From Azospirillum formosense (lineage in GTDB: Bacteria > Pseudomonadota > Alphaproteobacteria > Azospirillales > Azospirillaceae), in the NCBI RefSeq assembly GCF_040500525.1, contig NZ_CP159404.1, positions 143,501-207,500 on the forward strand: a stretch of 64,000 nucleotides of DNA, written 5' to 3'. Below the pieces are notes generated by a model. It was not told the DNA's origin. It did not search any database and saw nothing but the letters and a program-made list of their open reading frames with translations. The first letter of the stretch is position 1, and each line of letters starts with the position of its first letter. Position numbers and translations under genes: made by a program. Below are positions 15,304 through 24,385 of this stretch, piece after piece.

Positions 15304-15348
15304 GGTGCGTTGGGCCGGCCCGGCACCCGGCGGCATGGTCGCACCATG
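15304..15348 (+). promoter_or_regulatory. Phage box D and start-site hairpin
   Basis: Exact GGTGCGTTGGG at 15304-15314, directly behind the capsid terminator and about 41 bases before ATG 15346. CATGGT (15334-15339) pairs with ACCATG (15343-15348), so the start codon lies in a hairpin. GCACC at 15323-15327 can also pair back with the box. This is the copy with the shortest spacing and the clearest terminator-then-box arrangement. Confidence 0.55.
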
Positions 15349-15921
15349 GCCGCACAATCGCTCAACACCGACATCGACCTGATCAACGCCGCGCTCACCG
15401 CGACGGGCAACAAGCCCATCACGACTCTGGAGGACGCGGACAGCGAATCCGTCGTGTCGATGGCGAACTTCGAAGCCGTGGTCGGCGCCGAGTTCGCTCA
15501 CCCCTGGACCTGGACCACGACGACCCGGCGCCTCTCCCGCGTCTCGGGCGACACCGACACCATCTGGACGACTGCATGGCAGGTGCCCTCTGGGGTCGAG
15601 GTGGACCGGATCGAGGTGAGCGGGCGCCCGGTCGCGTGGGAATCCATGTCCGACCTGATCCTGACGAACGAGGCCGAGGGCGTCGTTGCGGTGGGGCGCT
15701 ACCGCCCACCGGTCCGCCGCTGGCCGGACCTGTTCAAGACCGCGATTGTGCAGCGCCTGGAGGCGCTGTTCCTGCGCGCGCTTAACGAAGACGTCGCAGC
15801 GGCGGACGCCCGCGACAAGGCTGCGGACCGAACCATTCGGCTGGCCCGCCTCGCCGACTCCCGAAAGCGCAGCCCGCGCATGCCCACCACCTCGGCTCTG
15901 CTGGAGGCTCGCCGTGGCTAA
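15346..15921 (+). CDS. Tail tubular protein A-like adaptor
   Basis: A 191-residue protein in the position of T7 gp11, the adaptor ring joining portal and tail nozzle. Telling phrases are DIDLINAALTATGNKPIT (residues about 8-25), FAHPWTWTTTTRRLSRV and the C-terminal FKTAIVQRLEALFLRALNEDV, all typical of this family; length is also similar to T7 gp11 (196). ATG 15346 was chosen over the in-frame GTG at 15310 because the latter would overlap the box. The end overlaps the next gene by 8 bases. Confidence 0.8.
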   Translation: MAAQSLNTDIDLINAALTATGNKPITTLEDADSESVVSMANFEAVVGAEFAHPWTWTTTTRRLSRVSGDTDTIWTTAWQVPSGVEVDRIEVSGRPVAWESMSDLILTNEAEGVVAVGRYRPPVRRWPDLFKTAIVQRLEALFLRALNEDVAAADARDKAADRTIRLARLADSRKRSPRMPTTSALLEARRG

Positions 15922-18037
15922 AATCTGGACCGACAAGGTGAGTTTCGGAGCCGGCGAGCTGTCGCCCAACATGGCCCGCCGCTCAGACACGCAGCAGCAC
16001 GCCGATGGCGCGCGGTTGATGCGCAACGTTCGCGCCCTGAACGCGGGCGGCTTTACCCGCAGGCCAGGGAGCCGGCACATCCGTGAGGTTCCCGGCGGGA
16101 CGCGGCTGGTGGAGTTCACGTTCGCCGTTGACCAGCAGTATCTGCTGCTGTTCAGCGCGCTTCGGGTCGAAGCCTGCTTCCCCGATGGAAGCGCCGCGGG
16201 GTCGGTCACCGGCTGCCCCTGGACCGCCGCCGACGTGCAGTCGATGACCTGGGTGCAGAGCGGCGATACGGTGTTTCTGTTCTGCCGGTCCTGGCCTCCA
16301 CAGGTTCTGCGGCGGACCGGCGCGACCTCCTGGGCGCTGGAGCCTTGGGCCGCTGACGAGGGGCCGGGCGGCGCGCTGAAGCAGCCCTACACCAAGTTTG
16401 CCCCGCCCGCCTCGATCATTCAACCGTCGGCGGACGATGGCCATGTCGCCGTCGGCTCGACCGACCCGGTGTTCGCACCGGGCCACGTCGGGGAGCGCAT
16501 TCGTTACGTCGGATCAGAGATGCTGGTCACGGCGTTCCTCTCGCCAACCCAGGTAACCGCAACCGTCTTGAGCACCCTGCCGCCCTCCCAGGAACTGCAT
16601 CTTGAGAATGCGCAGGGCTTTCAGACCGGGCACATCATCGAGGGGCAGCAGACCGGCGCCAAGGGCGAGGTCATTTCCGTGGATGTGCCGAGCGGTCAGG
16701 TGGCGGTCCTGATCACGCAGGGCCGCGTCCAGTTCAAGGCGGACGAGGTGGTGTCGTCTCCGTTGGCAGCTACGAAGATCCTGTCCCAGGGAGTGATTCC
16801 TCCGCTTCCGGCCCGCGATTGGGATGAGCCTTACCTGTCGCCGGTCTACGGCTATCCGGCGGCCGGCGCGCTTCATCGTCAGCGCCTGTGGATGGGCGGG
16901 CACACCCGCCTTCCGTCCTCGGTGCTGGCGAGCCGCGTGGGCAGCCACTACGACTTCGATATCGGCACCGGCGAGGACGCGGACGCCATTTTCGAGGATT
17001 TGGGCGATTCCGCTGTGTCATGGGTTCGGCACTTCCACAGCGCCGAACACCTTCTGATCTTCACCGACCAAGGCGTCTACTACGTCCCGGAGACAGCGGC
17101 CAACCCGCTCCGCCCGAGCAGCATCCAGTTCAACAAGGTCAGTTCCAACGGCTGCGGCAGCGTGGCGCCGCAGGGCTTTGACGAGGGCGCCCTGTACATC
17201 CACCGATCCGGCGGGGCCGTGCTGGACGTGCGGGCCACCGGCGACGTGACCAAGAGCTGGACGGCCGCCGACGTGGCGCTGCTGGCCGCCCACCTGATCC
17301 GCCAACCGGTGGACATCGCGGCCACCCATGGCGCCGACGGCTTGCCGGAGCGCTACGCCTTCTTCGTCAACGCGGACGGCACGCTCGCCGTCATGCACTC
17401 CATTCAATCGCAGCAGGTGCTGGGGTGGGGGCTGTGGGAGACCGAGGGCGCCTATCGGTCTGTCGCCACGCTGGGCGGCGCGGTGTTCGCCGTGGTGGAG
17501 CGTCGCTTCAATAGCGGATCCCGCGCTTGGTGCCTCGAGCGCTTCGACCAGGCGCTGACGACCGATGGTGCGGTGATCCTGCCGGCGGGCAGCCCGGCTT
17601 ATGCGCCGGCGTTCGCTGGTATGGAGCCACACGCCCGCTCCGGCACCCACTACCTGGGTCAGGTTGATGCCGGAGCGTTTGGCCTGATCGCCGACCTTGG
17701 CACACCCGCGGAGCCGGTCGAGGTGGGCCGCCTCTTCCGCCCGACCGTCGAGACGTTGCCGCCCGAGCCGAAGCTGCCCTCTGGTGGCACCGCCGGCCAC
17801 GTCAAGCGCGTCTCGCGGGCGCGGGTCTACGTGCAGGACTCGGTGCGGGTGAAGGTCGGCGACCGCGCGATGGATGCCTATCGCGTTGGTGAGGCGGTGT
17901 CCGACCCCCCGCCGTTGCGCACCGAGTGGTTCGAGGTGGGGCTGCTTGGCCGTGGCCGCGAACCCTCCGTCATCATCACGCAAGACGAACCGCTGCCCAT
18001 GACGATCCTGGGCATGAGCATGGAGGTGATCATCTGA
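15914..18037 (+). CDS. Tail tubular protein B-like nozzle
   Basis: A 707-residue protein in the position of T7 gp12, the tail nozzle. The N-terminus (DKVSFGAGELSPNMARRSDT, then ADGARLMRNVRALNAGGFTRRPGSR) is the classical opening of this family. The middle has the sequence RDWDEPYLSPVYGYPAAGAL and HRQRLWMGGHTRLPSSVLAS, also conserved in the group. The GTG at 15914 overlaps the end of the adaptor gene and gives the expected N-terminus; frames open upstream of this belong to the adaptor region. The stop overlaps the next start. Length is a little under the T7 protein (794). Confidence 0.85.
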   Translation: MAKIWTDKVSFGAGELSPNMARRSDTQQHADGARLMRNVRALNAGGFTRRPGSRHIREVPGGTRLVEFTFAVDQQYLLLFSALRVEACFPDGSAAGSVTGCPWTAADVQSMTWVQSGDTVFLFCRSWPPQVLRRTGATSWALEPWAADEGPGGALKQPYTKFAPPASIIQPSADDGHVAVGSTDPVFAPGHVGERIRYVGSEMLVTAFLSPTQVTATVLSTLPPSQELHLENAQGFQTGHIIEGQQTGAKGEVISVDVPSGQVAVLITQGRVQFKADEVVSSPLAATKILSQGVIPPLPARDWDEPYLSPVYGYPAAGALHRQRLWMGGHTRLPSSVLASRVGSHYDFDIGTGEDADAIFEDLGDSAVSWVRHFHSAEHLLIFTDQGVYYVPETAANPLRPSSIQFNKVSSNGCGSVAPQGFDEGALYIHRSGGAVLDVRATGDVTKSWTAADVALLAAHLIRQPVDIAATHGADGLPERYAFFVNADGTLAVMHSIQSQQVLGWGLWETEGAYRSVATLGGAVFAVVERRFNSGSRAWCLERFDQALTTDGAVILPAGSPAYAPAFAGMEPHARSGTHYLGQVDAGAFGLIADLGTPAEPVEVGRLFRPTVETLPPEPKLPSGGTAGHVKRVSRARVYVQDSVRVKVGDRAMDAYRVGEAVSDPPPLRTEWFEVGLLGRGREPSVIITQDEPLPMTILGMSMEVII

Positions 18038-18567
18038 TGGGGATCGATCCCGTAACCCTCTCGGTCGTTAGCCTTGCGGCGACTGCCGCCTCGACCGCCG
18101 TCGGCGTCTACAGCAGCATCAAGCAGGGCGAGGCTCAGTCCGCAGCCCTGAAGGCGCAGCAGGATCAGCAGCGGCAGCGCGAGGAGCAACTGCGCACTCG
18201 CGCCATGCAGGACGAGGCCGCGCGCCGGGAGGAACTGGCGTCCAACCTCTCCACCATCGAGGCGATCCGGGCCGGTCGCGGCCTGTCCCAGACCAGCCCC
18301 ACGGCGCTCGTGATCCGCGACGACCTGACCAACGACGCGATGGACGACATGCGCGTCTCGCGCCTGAACATTCTGAACGGTGCGGAGAGCGCCCGGCAGT
18401 CGGCGGAGCAGGCCGGGAACGCGGCGTCAAACGCGCTGACGGCGGGCTACCTGGGGGCCGGGCGTTCGCTGCTGGACTTCGGGACGAGCATGGCCGGGAG
18501 CATGAGCGGCGGCACCAAAGCCCCCAAGAACATGGATGCCCTGCGCAACACCGGGAGTAAATTCTGA
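18037..18567 (+). CDS. Internal virion protein (T7 gp14-like)
   Basis: A 176-residue protein. It opens with a hydrophobic helix (VTLSVVSLAATAASTAVGVY, residues about 5-25), then a long coiled-coil of Gln/Glu/Arg (QDQQRQREEQLRTRAMQDEA), then LASNLSTIEAIRAGRGLSQT, which is characteristic of gp14-like core proteins that are ejected with the DNA and enter the outer membrane. The C-terminus is Gly/Ser-rich. It is coupled to the nozzle gene by TGATG and to the next gene by an overlap. Role by family and position. Confidence 0.72.
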   Translation: MGIDPVTLSVVSLAATAASTAVGVYSSIKQGEAQSAALKAQQDQQRQREEQLRTRAMQDEAARREELASNLSTIEAIRAGRGLSQTSPTALVIRDDLTNDAMDDMRVSRLNILNGAESARQSAEQAGNAASNALTAGYLGAGRSLLDFGTSMAGSMSGGTKAPKNMDALRNTGSKF

Positions 18568-21473
18568 TGGCCGGCACTGGATTTCCCACAGGCGGCAACC
18601 GCCCGCCCGTCCTCCTCGATCCGTCGCCTCTGGTGCAGCCGGACAACTCCGCGGCGCAGGCATGGGGCGCGCTCCGGCAGACGGCGGATGAGGCGACGCG
18701 CGATTTCGGCAGGTTGGCCGCGCAGGCCGAGCATGCGAGCAAGCTGAAGTACCTGACGGACCTCGATCTTGCGGCGCGCGATGAGCGGCTCAAGCTGTAC
18801 GACCAACACCGGGACGACCCGGAGGGCTTCAACGCGGCGTGGCGGGGCTATGCCGAAGGGGTGCTGGGTGGCGTGGATCTGAAGTATGCCGACTTCGCCC
18901 GGCAGAAGCTGGAGGAGAACCGGCTGGCGGTTGTGGACAACATCCTGCAGAACAAGTTCACGAAGGACAAGCGCCTAGCCACTGACAGCGTGAATGCCCG
19001 CCTGGACGCCTCGGTGACTGACCTGACGGGCAGCGCCTACCGCGGTGGCACCGGAACCCCTGAGTTTCTGTTCGCGTCCCGCACGGCCCGCGCGACCCTG
19101 GACGATGCTGTGGCTGCTGGGTTGATGTCGAGGGACGCCGCCGACATCCGCTTCGACAAGCTGATGCAGCAGGCGCAGGGCGAGTCGATCGTCGGGCACG
19201 TCCGGCGGCTCTACGACGACAAGGGCATGGAGGGGGCCTTCGCCGAGCTGGAGCGGATGACCAAGGAACTCCGGCTCGACCCGACCGAGATGGAGCGGGT
19301 GCGGAACCGGGCAGAGTCGGAAATCCGCCAATGGGAAACCCTGCGCCGCACCGACCTGACGGAGGCCCGCGCCGACGCGCAGACGATCCATACGTCGTTC
19401 CAGCAAGGCGTTGCCGTGCCGTCGGCGCAGGTGGAGGAGGTGGCGGGCAAGCTGGCCGCCGCGAAGGGCTGGCGCGAGGCCGCACAGCTTCGGGCTGCCG
19501 CTGCGCGCTTCGACCAGCTTCAGGACATCGCCCGGCTGCCGCTCGACCAAATGACGAAGCGGGTGGCCGACCTGCGCGCCAGCACGACGACGGCGCCGCC
19601 CGACGACTTCGCTGCCCTGGCCGCGGCGGTGAAGGGGCAGGAAAGCGGGGGGCGCCAGTTCAAGGCGGACGGCGTGACGCCCCTGACCAGCAGCAAGGGT
19701 GCCGTCGGCATCATGCAGGTGATGCCTGCCACCGGGCCGGAAGCTGCACAAGCGGCGGGTCTGCCGTGGGACGAGCAGCGGTTCAAGACTGACGCCGCCT
19801 ACAACGAGGCCTTGGGCAAGGCGTATCTGCGGAAGATGGTCGACCGCTACGACGGCAACCGGACGCTTGCCCTTGCGGCCTACAACGCCGGGCCGGGCAC
19901 GGTGGACGGGTGGCTGAAGGACATCGGCGACCCGCGCGCCGGCGGGATCACGGATGAGCGGTGGGCCGCGGCGATCCCGTTCAAGGAGACCCGCGAATAT
20001 GTGAACAATATCACATCCAGGGTGGGCGGGTTCGCGGCGCCCGGCACGGATCCGAAGCTGTTGGGAGGCGTGCAACGCATCCTGGCGGCGAAGGCGAATG
20101 AGGAGTGGAAGGCCGTCTCCAAGGGGCTCGACCAGGGCATCATGCCGCCGGCCTCCATCCTGACCAGCATCCTGACCGCCGCGTCTCGCGCTGGGGATCA
20201 CGATCTGCTGGAGGAGGTCGCCGCCCGCGTCGACCGGGCGCAGATCGTTTCCGCCGCCGGTCAGCAGCCGCTGGCACAGCAGGATGCCCTGCGCGCGTCG
20301 CTGGAGCAGGAGGCCGGCGCCACCGGCCTGACGCCCGGGAAGGCAGCCCTGCTGACGGACCTGCGCAAGCTGGAGGAGGACACCCGCGCCCGCGTCAAGT
20401 CCGACCCGCTGGGCCTCGCCGTGGATCGTGGCCTGCTGCCCGCCCTTCCGGCGATCGATTGGGCCAACGCCGACGCCACGGCGGGTGCGCTGAAGGAGCG
20501 GCAGCGCGCCGCGGTCGCCACGGCCACCCACTATGCGGCCGGCACCGTGCCTGTGCTCCGCCCCGACGAACTTAACAGCCTGAAAGCTACCTGGGACCAG
20601 GGCGACAGCGGCACGCGCGCCCGGATCGTCGGCACGCTGGCCCGGTCCCTGGACGGCAAGCACCTGACGGCCACGCTGGAGAAGGTGGCGGGCGACAACC
20701 CGGTGTTCGCCTCCGCCGGGCTGATCTACCACCAGAACCCGGAACTCGCCCTGTCCATCGTGCGCGGCACCAGCTACATCGACGCGGACAAGAAAATCCT
20801 GCCGCCGGAGAAGAACGTCCGCACGGAGGTGAACGACTTCCTGGGCACCGCAGCCTCCAGCATGCCGCAGGCCCGCGCCGCCATCGAGAGGGCCGCCCTT
20901 GCACGCTATGCCGACCTGTCCGCAGCGGCGAAGGACTTTACCGGCGCCTATGACGGCAGCCGCATGCAGCAGGCACTGCGCGACGTGACCGGTGGCGTGG
21001 TGTCGTGGGGGCAGGGGACCAAGCTGTTCGGGCTGGCCGGCGTGCCGAAGATCATCCCGCCGAAGCCGGGAATGACGGATGGCGAGTTCGGCAAGCTGAT
21101 CGACAGCCTGACCGACGCCGACCTGACGGGCATGACCACTGGCAGCGGGACGCAGATCAAGGCCAGCGAGTTCCGGCGGTTGGCCTCCCTGCATGACGCC
21201 GGGCCGGGCCGGTACATGGTGGAAATTGGAGGCGGGTTCGCGCGCGGGGCGGACGGCCTGCCCTTCGTTCTGGATCTGAACGGGCGTGAGGTGCCGCGTA
21301 GCCGGCACGACGACTTGTCCGGCCCGGCGGCCAGGGCACCGGCGGCATACGCTTCGGGCGGTGCGGCAGCGTCGTGGAACCCGAACGCCGCCCCGAGCGA
21401 CGTTGGACCTTCCCGTCCCGCGTTCGGAGGGATCGGGAGCGATGCGCTTGTCCAGATTGGCTTGCCGAAATAG
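18567..21473 (+). CDS. Internal virion protein with lytic transglycosylase domain
   Basis: A 968-residue protein. Residues about 345-490 form a soluble lytic transglycosylase domain: the catalytic Glu in VKGQESGGRQF, then KGAVGIMQVMPATG, then TLALAAYNAGPGTVDGWLKD and KETREYVNNI. It opens the cell wall so that DNA can pass during infection, like the N-terminal part of T7 gp16. The first 340 residues and the C-terminal half are helical and not recognised; they probably take part in the ejected core. The start overlaps the end of the previous gene; the ATG has a usable site (GGGAGTAAATTC). Confidence 0.85.
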   Translation: MAGTGFPTGGNRPPVLLDPSPLVQPDNSAAQAWGALRQTADEATRDFGRLAAQAEHASKLKYLTDLDLAARDERLKLYDQHRDDPEGFNAAWRGYAEGVLGGVDLKYADFARQKLEENRLAVVDNILQNKFTKDKRLATDSVNARLDASVTDLTGSAYRGGTGTPEFLFASRTARATLDDAVAAGLMSRDAADIRFDKLMQQAQGESIVGHVRRLYDDKGMEGAFAELERMTKELRLDPTEMERVRNRAESEIRQWETLRRTDLTEARADAQTIHTSFQQGVAVPSAQVEEVAGKLAAAKGWREAAQLRAAAARFDQLQDIARLPLDQMTKRVADLRASTTTAPPDDFAALAAAVKGQESGGRQFKADGVTPLTSSKGAVGIMQVMPATGPEAAQAAGLPWDEQRFKTDAAYNEALGKAYLRKMVDRYDGNRTLALAAYNAGPGTVDGWLKDIGDPRAGGITDERWAAAIPFKETREYVNNITSRVGGFAAPGTDPKLLGGVQRILAAKANEEWKAVSKGLDQGIMPPASILTSILTAASRAGDHDLLEEVAARVDRAQIVSAAGQQPLAQQDALRASLEQEAGATGLTPGKAALLTDLRKLEEDTRARVKSDPLGLAVDRGLLPALPAIDWANADATAGALKERQRAAVATATHYAAGTVPVLRPDELNSLKATWDQGDSGTRARIVGTLARSLDGKHLTATLEKVAGDNPVFASAGLIYHQNPELALSIVRGTSYIDADKKILPPEKNVRTEVNDFLGTAASSMPQARAAIERAALARYADLSAAAKDFTGAYDGSRMQQALRDVTGGVVSWGQGTKLFGLAGVPKIIPPKPGMTDGEFGKLIDSLTDADLTGMTTGSGTQIKASEFRRLASLHDAGPGRYMVEIGGGFARGADGLPFVLDLNGREVPRSRHDDLSGPAARAPAAYASGGAAASWNPNAAPSDVGPSRPAFGGIGSDALVQIGLPK

Positions 21474-21479
21474 CCGCTG

Positions 21480-21534
21480 GGTGCGTTGGGCGGCCCCTCT
21501 GGCCCGTGCGGAAGTGCGCGGGATGGAGGGGCCG
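21480..21534 (+). promoter_or_regulatory. Phage box E and Shine-Dalgarno hairpin
   Basis: Exact GGTGCGTTGGG at 21480-21490, about 55 bases before ATG 21536. CGGCCCCTC at 21491-21499 pairs perfectly with GAGGGGCCG at 21526-21534. That second arm contains most of the GGAGGGG ribosome binding site (21525-21531) and ends one base before the start. In RNA the site would be closed. This is the only sequence between two long genes, so it is not constrained by coding. Confidence 0.6.
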
Positions 21535-21535
21535 C

Positions 21536-24385
21536 ATGCTGCTTGGACTGTTCACCACCGACACCACTGACACGCTGAGCCGGGCGCAGAACGCACCGGC
21601 TGCTGAAATCCCGCCTTCCTTCTCGGAGAGCTATCACGCCGCCTTTGCGGAGACGCGAGCCTACGCCAACTCCGACGCCCTATGGCGCGCCCGGCATGAG
21701 ATGGTGCAGGCCGCGTTGGACCGGTTGGAGGATGCCACGGGGGAGGTCTACGCCAACCCGGAGGCCGCGGCGCGCGGGCCGAACCGCGATGCTCTGGAAA
21801 AGTCGATCAGGGCGCGCTTCGACTTCCTGAAGGTCGAGCGGCCCGACCTTGGGCTGGCCTACCCCACGGACGACGAGATCCAGGCCGGCGCGGTGGCGAA
21901 GGCGCAGAAGGTCAAGGGCGAGCGCGATGCCTTGGCCGCCAAGCCGGGCAGCTTCGCCAGCGGCGCCGGGTTCCTGCTGGGCGACATCGCGGGCGCCATG
22001 ACCGACCCGCTGAACATCGCCAGCATGTTCGCGGGCGCCCCGGCCGGCGCGGGCATTCTCCGCACCGCGGCCGTCGAGGCGGGCGTCGCCGCCGGGTCAC
22101 AGGCTGTGATTGAGGCCGGGACGTCCGGCTTCAAGAAGCAGGTGGACCCCAGCTACGGGCTTGGCGAGGCGGCGGGCAACATCGCCGCGGCGGGTGCCGG
22201 TGGCGCGATCATCGGCGGCGGGCTCAAGGCGGCCGGGCGCGGCCTCGAATGGTGGCGGGGCCGGGACCGCACCGAGCTGCCGCGCGAGGTGCAGGACGCC
22301 CTGAACGTCACCGAGCGCGACCAGGAGGTGCGCGCGGCGAACCCGCTCGGGCCGGGCGTAGCGGCGGAGCAGGCGCACGCCGGGGCACTCCAGAAGGCCG
22401 CGCAGGACACCGAGGGCGGGCGCCCGGTGGACGTGCAGGCCATCGTGCGGGAGGCGATCCCCTCGGTCGAGAACGGCGGGTTGGTGCCGCTCGACCCGCG
22501 CACGGTGGGGGTGGATGCCGAGACGTTCCAGTACAAGGCTGGGGGCGACGACGCGGGCGTGACGGATCGGCTGCGGGGCGTCACCGAGTGGCGCCCGGAG
22601 CGGGCTGGCGTCTCCATCGTTTACGAGCGCGCCGATGGCTCGCGCGTCGTCGCCGACGGCCACCAGCGCCGAGGATTGGCCCTGCGCATTCTGGAGCAAG
22701 GCGACGGGCAGGAACCGCGCTTGAACTCGGTCATCTACAGGGAGGCGGACGGCTGGGCGCCGGAGCAGGTGCGCGCTCTGGCTGCCGCCAAGAACATCGC
22801 GGAGGGCACCGGCTCGCCGCTCGACGCGGCGAAGGTGCTGCGCGACGGCGACCCGTCCATTGTCCGGTCCCTGCCGCCGACCTCCGCGCTGGTGCGGGAT
22901 GCGAAGGGGCTGGCCCAGCTCGAACGCGAACCCTTCGGGTTGGTGGTCAACGGCGTGGTACCCGAGCAGTTCGGCGCCATCGTCGGACGGCTGGTCGCGG
23001 ATGGCCCGATGCAGCGCGACGTGATGGGGCTGCTGGCGAAGTTGCAGCCTGCCAACCGGACGGAGGCAGAGGCGATCGTGCGCCAAGCCATGGAGGCCGG
23101 CGCCGCGGAGCGCGCGGCGTCCTCGCAGGGCAGCTTGTTCGGGGATGAGGTGGTGCAGGAGAGCCTGTTCCTTGAGCGTGCCCGCGTTCTCGACCGCGCC
23201 TTGAAGGTGCTGCGCCGGGACCGGACCGTCTTCGGTACCCTGACAGCCGAGGCGGACCGGATCACCGGCGCCGGCAACATTCTGGACAGTGCTGCGAACC
23301 TCGCACGGGCGGACGCCGACGGGGCGGCGATCCAGACCCTGACCACGCTGGCGAACCGGAAGGGCGCCCTGTCGGATGCCCTGTCCGCGTCGGCCCGTCG
23401 TGCGCGCGAGGATGGGCGGTACGATGCAGCGGTGCGCGACTTCGTAGAGGCCGCACGGCGCGAGGCTGCTGGCGCGTCCTCACCCCCGCCCATGACCGTG
23501 CGGGAAGAGGGGCGCGACTTTACCGTCGTGCGCCGGGCCACCCCGGACGAGCTGCGCAACAGGGGGTCGGTGGCGATCACCGAGGCGTCGGCGCAATGGG
23601 CCGACCTGTCGTGGAAGGACGCGCGCGCTGCGGCTCGTCAGTGGGCACGGGAGAACCTTCGGGATGCGCCGCTGACCAACGCCGATACCGGCTGGGGCGA
23701 CATAGCCGTCTCCCGCAAGGGCATCGAAAAGAGCATCGCATCGGCCAAGATGCCTGCGGACCTGGAGGTGTTGCCGAACCTACGCGATCTGATGGACCGG
23801 GCCGTCTTCGTAGAGAGCAACAAGGGCGGAGCCGACTCGCCGGATGTGGTGGCGTTCCACCGCTTCTACGCACCATTCCGTCTGGCTGACACCCTGTACC
23901 GGGCCAAGCTCACGGTAAAGGAGACGACAGACGGGCGCCTGTTCTACGAACCAGTGCTGACGGAAATCGAGAGGCCCGGCGTCACAACAAAGCCAGCGTC
24001 CCCGCTGCGCGATGGCACCAGCTTACGCCCGCCGGACCCCTCTACCCTTGATATGGACGGGCTGCTGGAAGGCGTCAAGTTCCGCGGTGGTGAGCCGGTT
24101 CTGCCGCCTCGCGAAGATGCTGACCTATTCGGTTCCCTGGCCTCGGCTGCGCGCCCGGCGGATGAGGTGGCTGCCGCTCCGGAGGTGGAGCCCGCACTGT
24201 TCCAGGAGGTCAACCGCCTGATGGCGTCCCGTGAACTCGACGTGCCCGTCGGTGAAGTGGTGGACGAATCGGGTCGGGTGGTGGCCGTCCACCGTTCCGC
24301 CATGGACCTGATGGACGAGGCGGACCGGGCGATCAACGATGCCGCTACGGTCGCGGCCTGCGCCTTTGGCGAGGTGATGAAGTGA
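21536..24385 (+). CDS. Polyvalent virion protein with ParB-like and LPD-type domains
   Basis: A 949-residue protein made of several domains. Residues about 325-440 look like a ParB/sulfiredoxin-type domain (VSIVYERADGSRVVADGHQR around 360-380; the DGH motif corresponds to the family's substrate motif), then a helical region (VLRDGDPSIVRSL). Residues about 700-815 resemble the nuclease- or inhibitor-associated large-polyvalent-protein domains (TGWGDIAVSRKGIEKSIAS, then ALVEFHRFY-type segment VVAFHRFYAPFRLADTLYRA). Early residues 130-235 contain hydrophobic Gly/Ala helices. Such proteins are ejected into the cell with phage DNA. Activity is not shown. ATG 21536 follows box E; an overlapping upstream extension was rejected. 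Confidence 0.6.
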   Translation: MLLGLFTTDTTDTLSRAQNAPAAEIPPSFSESYHAAFAETRAYANSDALWRARHEMVQAALDRLEDATGEVYANPEAAARGPNRDALEKSIRARFDFLKVERPDLGLAYPTDDEIQAGAVAKAQKVKGERDALAAKPGSFASGAGFLLGDIAGAMTDPLNIASMFAGAPAGAGILRTAAVEAGVAAGSQAVIEAGTSGFKKQVDPSYGLGEAAGNIAAAGAGGAIIGGGLKAAGRGLEWWRGRDRTELPREVQDALNVTERDQEVRAANPLGPGVAAEQAHAGALQKAAQDTEGGRPVDVQAIVREAIPSVENGGLVPLDPRTVGVDAETFQYKAGGDDAGVTDRLRGVTEWRPERAGVSIVYERADGSRVVADGHQRRGLALRILEQGDGQEPRLNSVIYREADGWAPEQVRALAAAKNIAEGTGSPLDAAKVLRDGDPSIVRSLPPTSALVRDAKGLAQLEREPFGLVVNGVVPEQFGAIVGRLVADGPMQRDVMGLLAKLQPANRTEAEAIVRQAMEAGAAERAASSQGSLFGDEVVQESLFLERARVLDRALKVLRRDRTVFGTLTAEADRITGAGNILDSAANLARADADGAAIQTLTTLANRKGALSDALSASARRAREDGRYDAAVRDFVEAARREAAGASSPPPMTVREEGRDFTVVRRATPDELRNRGSVAITEASAQWADLSWKDARAAARQWARENLRDAPLTNADTGWGDIAVSRKGIEKSIASAKMPADLEVLPNLRDLMDRAVFVESNKGGADSPDVVAFHRFYAPFRLADTLYRAKLTVKETTDGRLFYEPVLTEIERPGVTTKPASPLRDGTSLRPPDPSTLDMDGLLEGVKFRGGEPVLPPREDADLFGSLASAARPADEVAAAPEVEPALFQEVNRLMASRELDVPVGEVVDESGRVVAVHRSAMDLMDEADRAINDAATVAACAFGEVMK

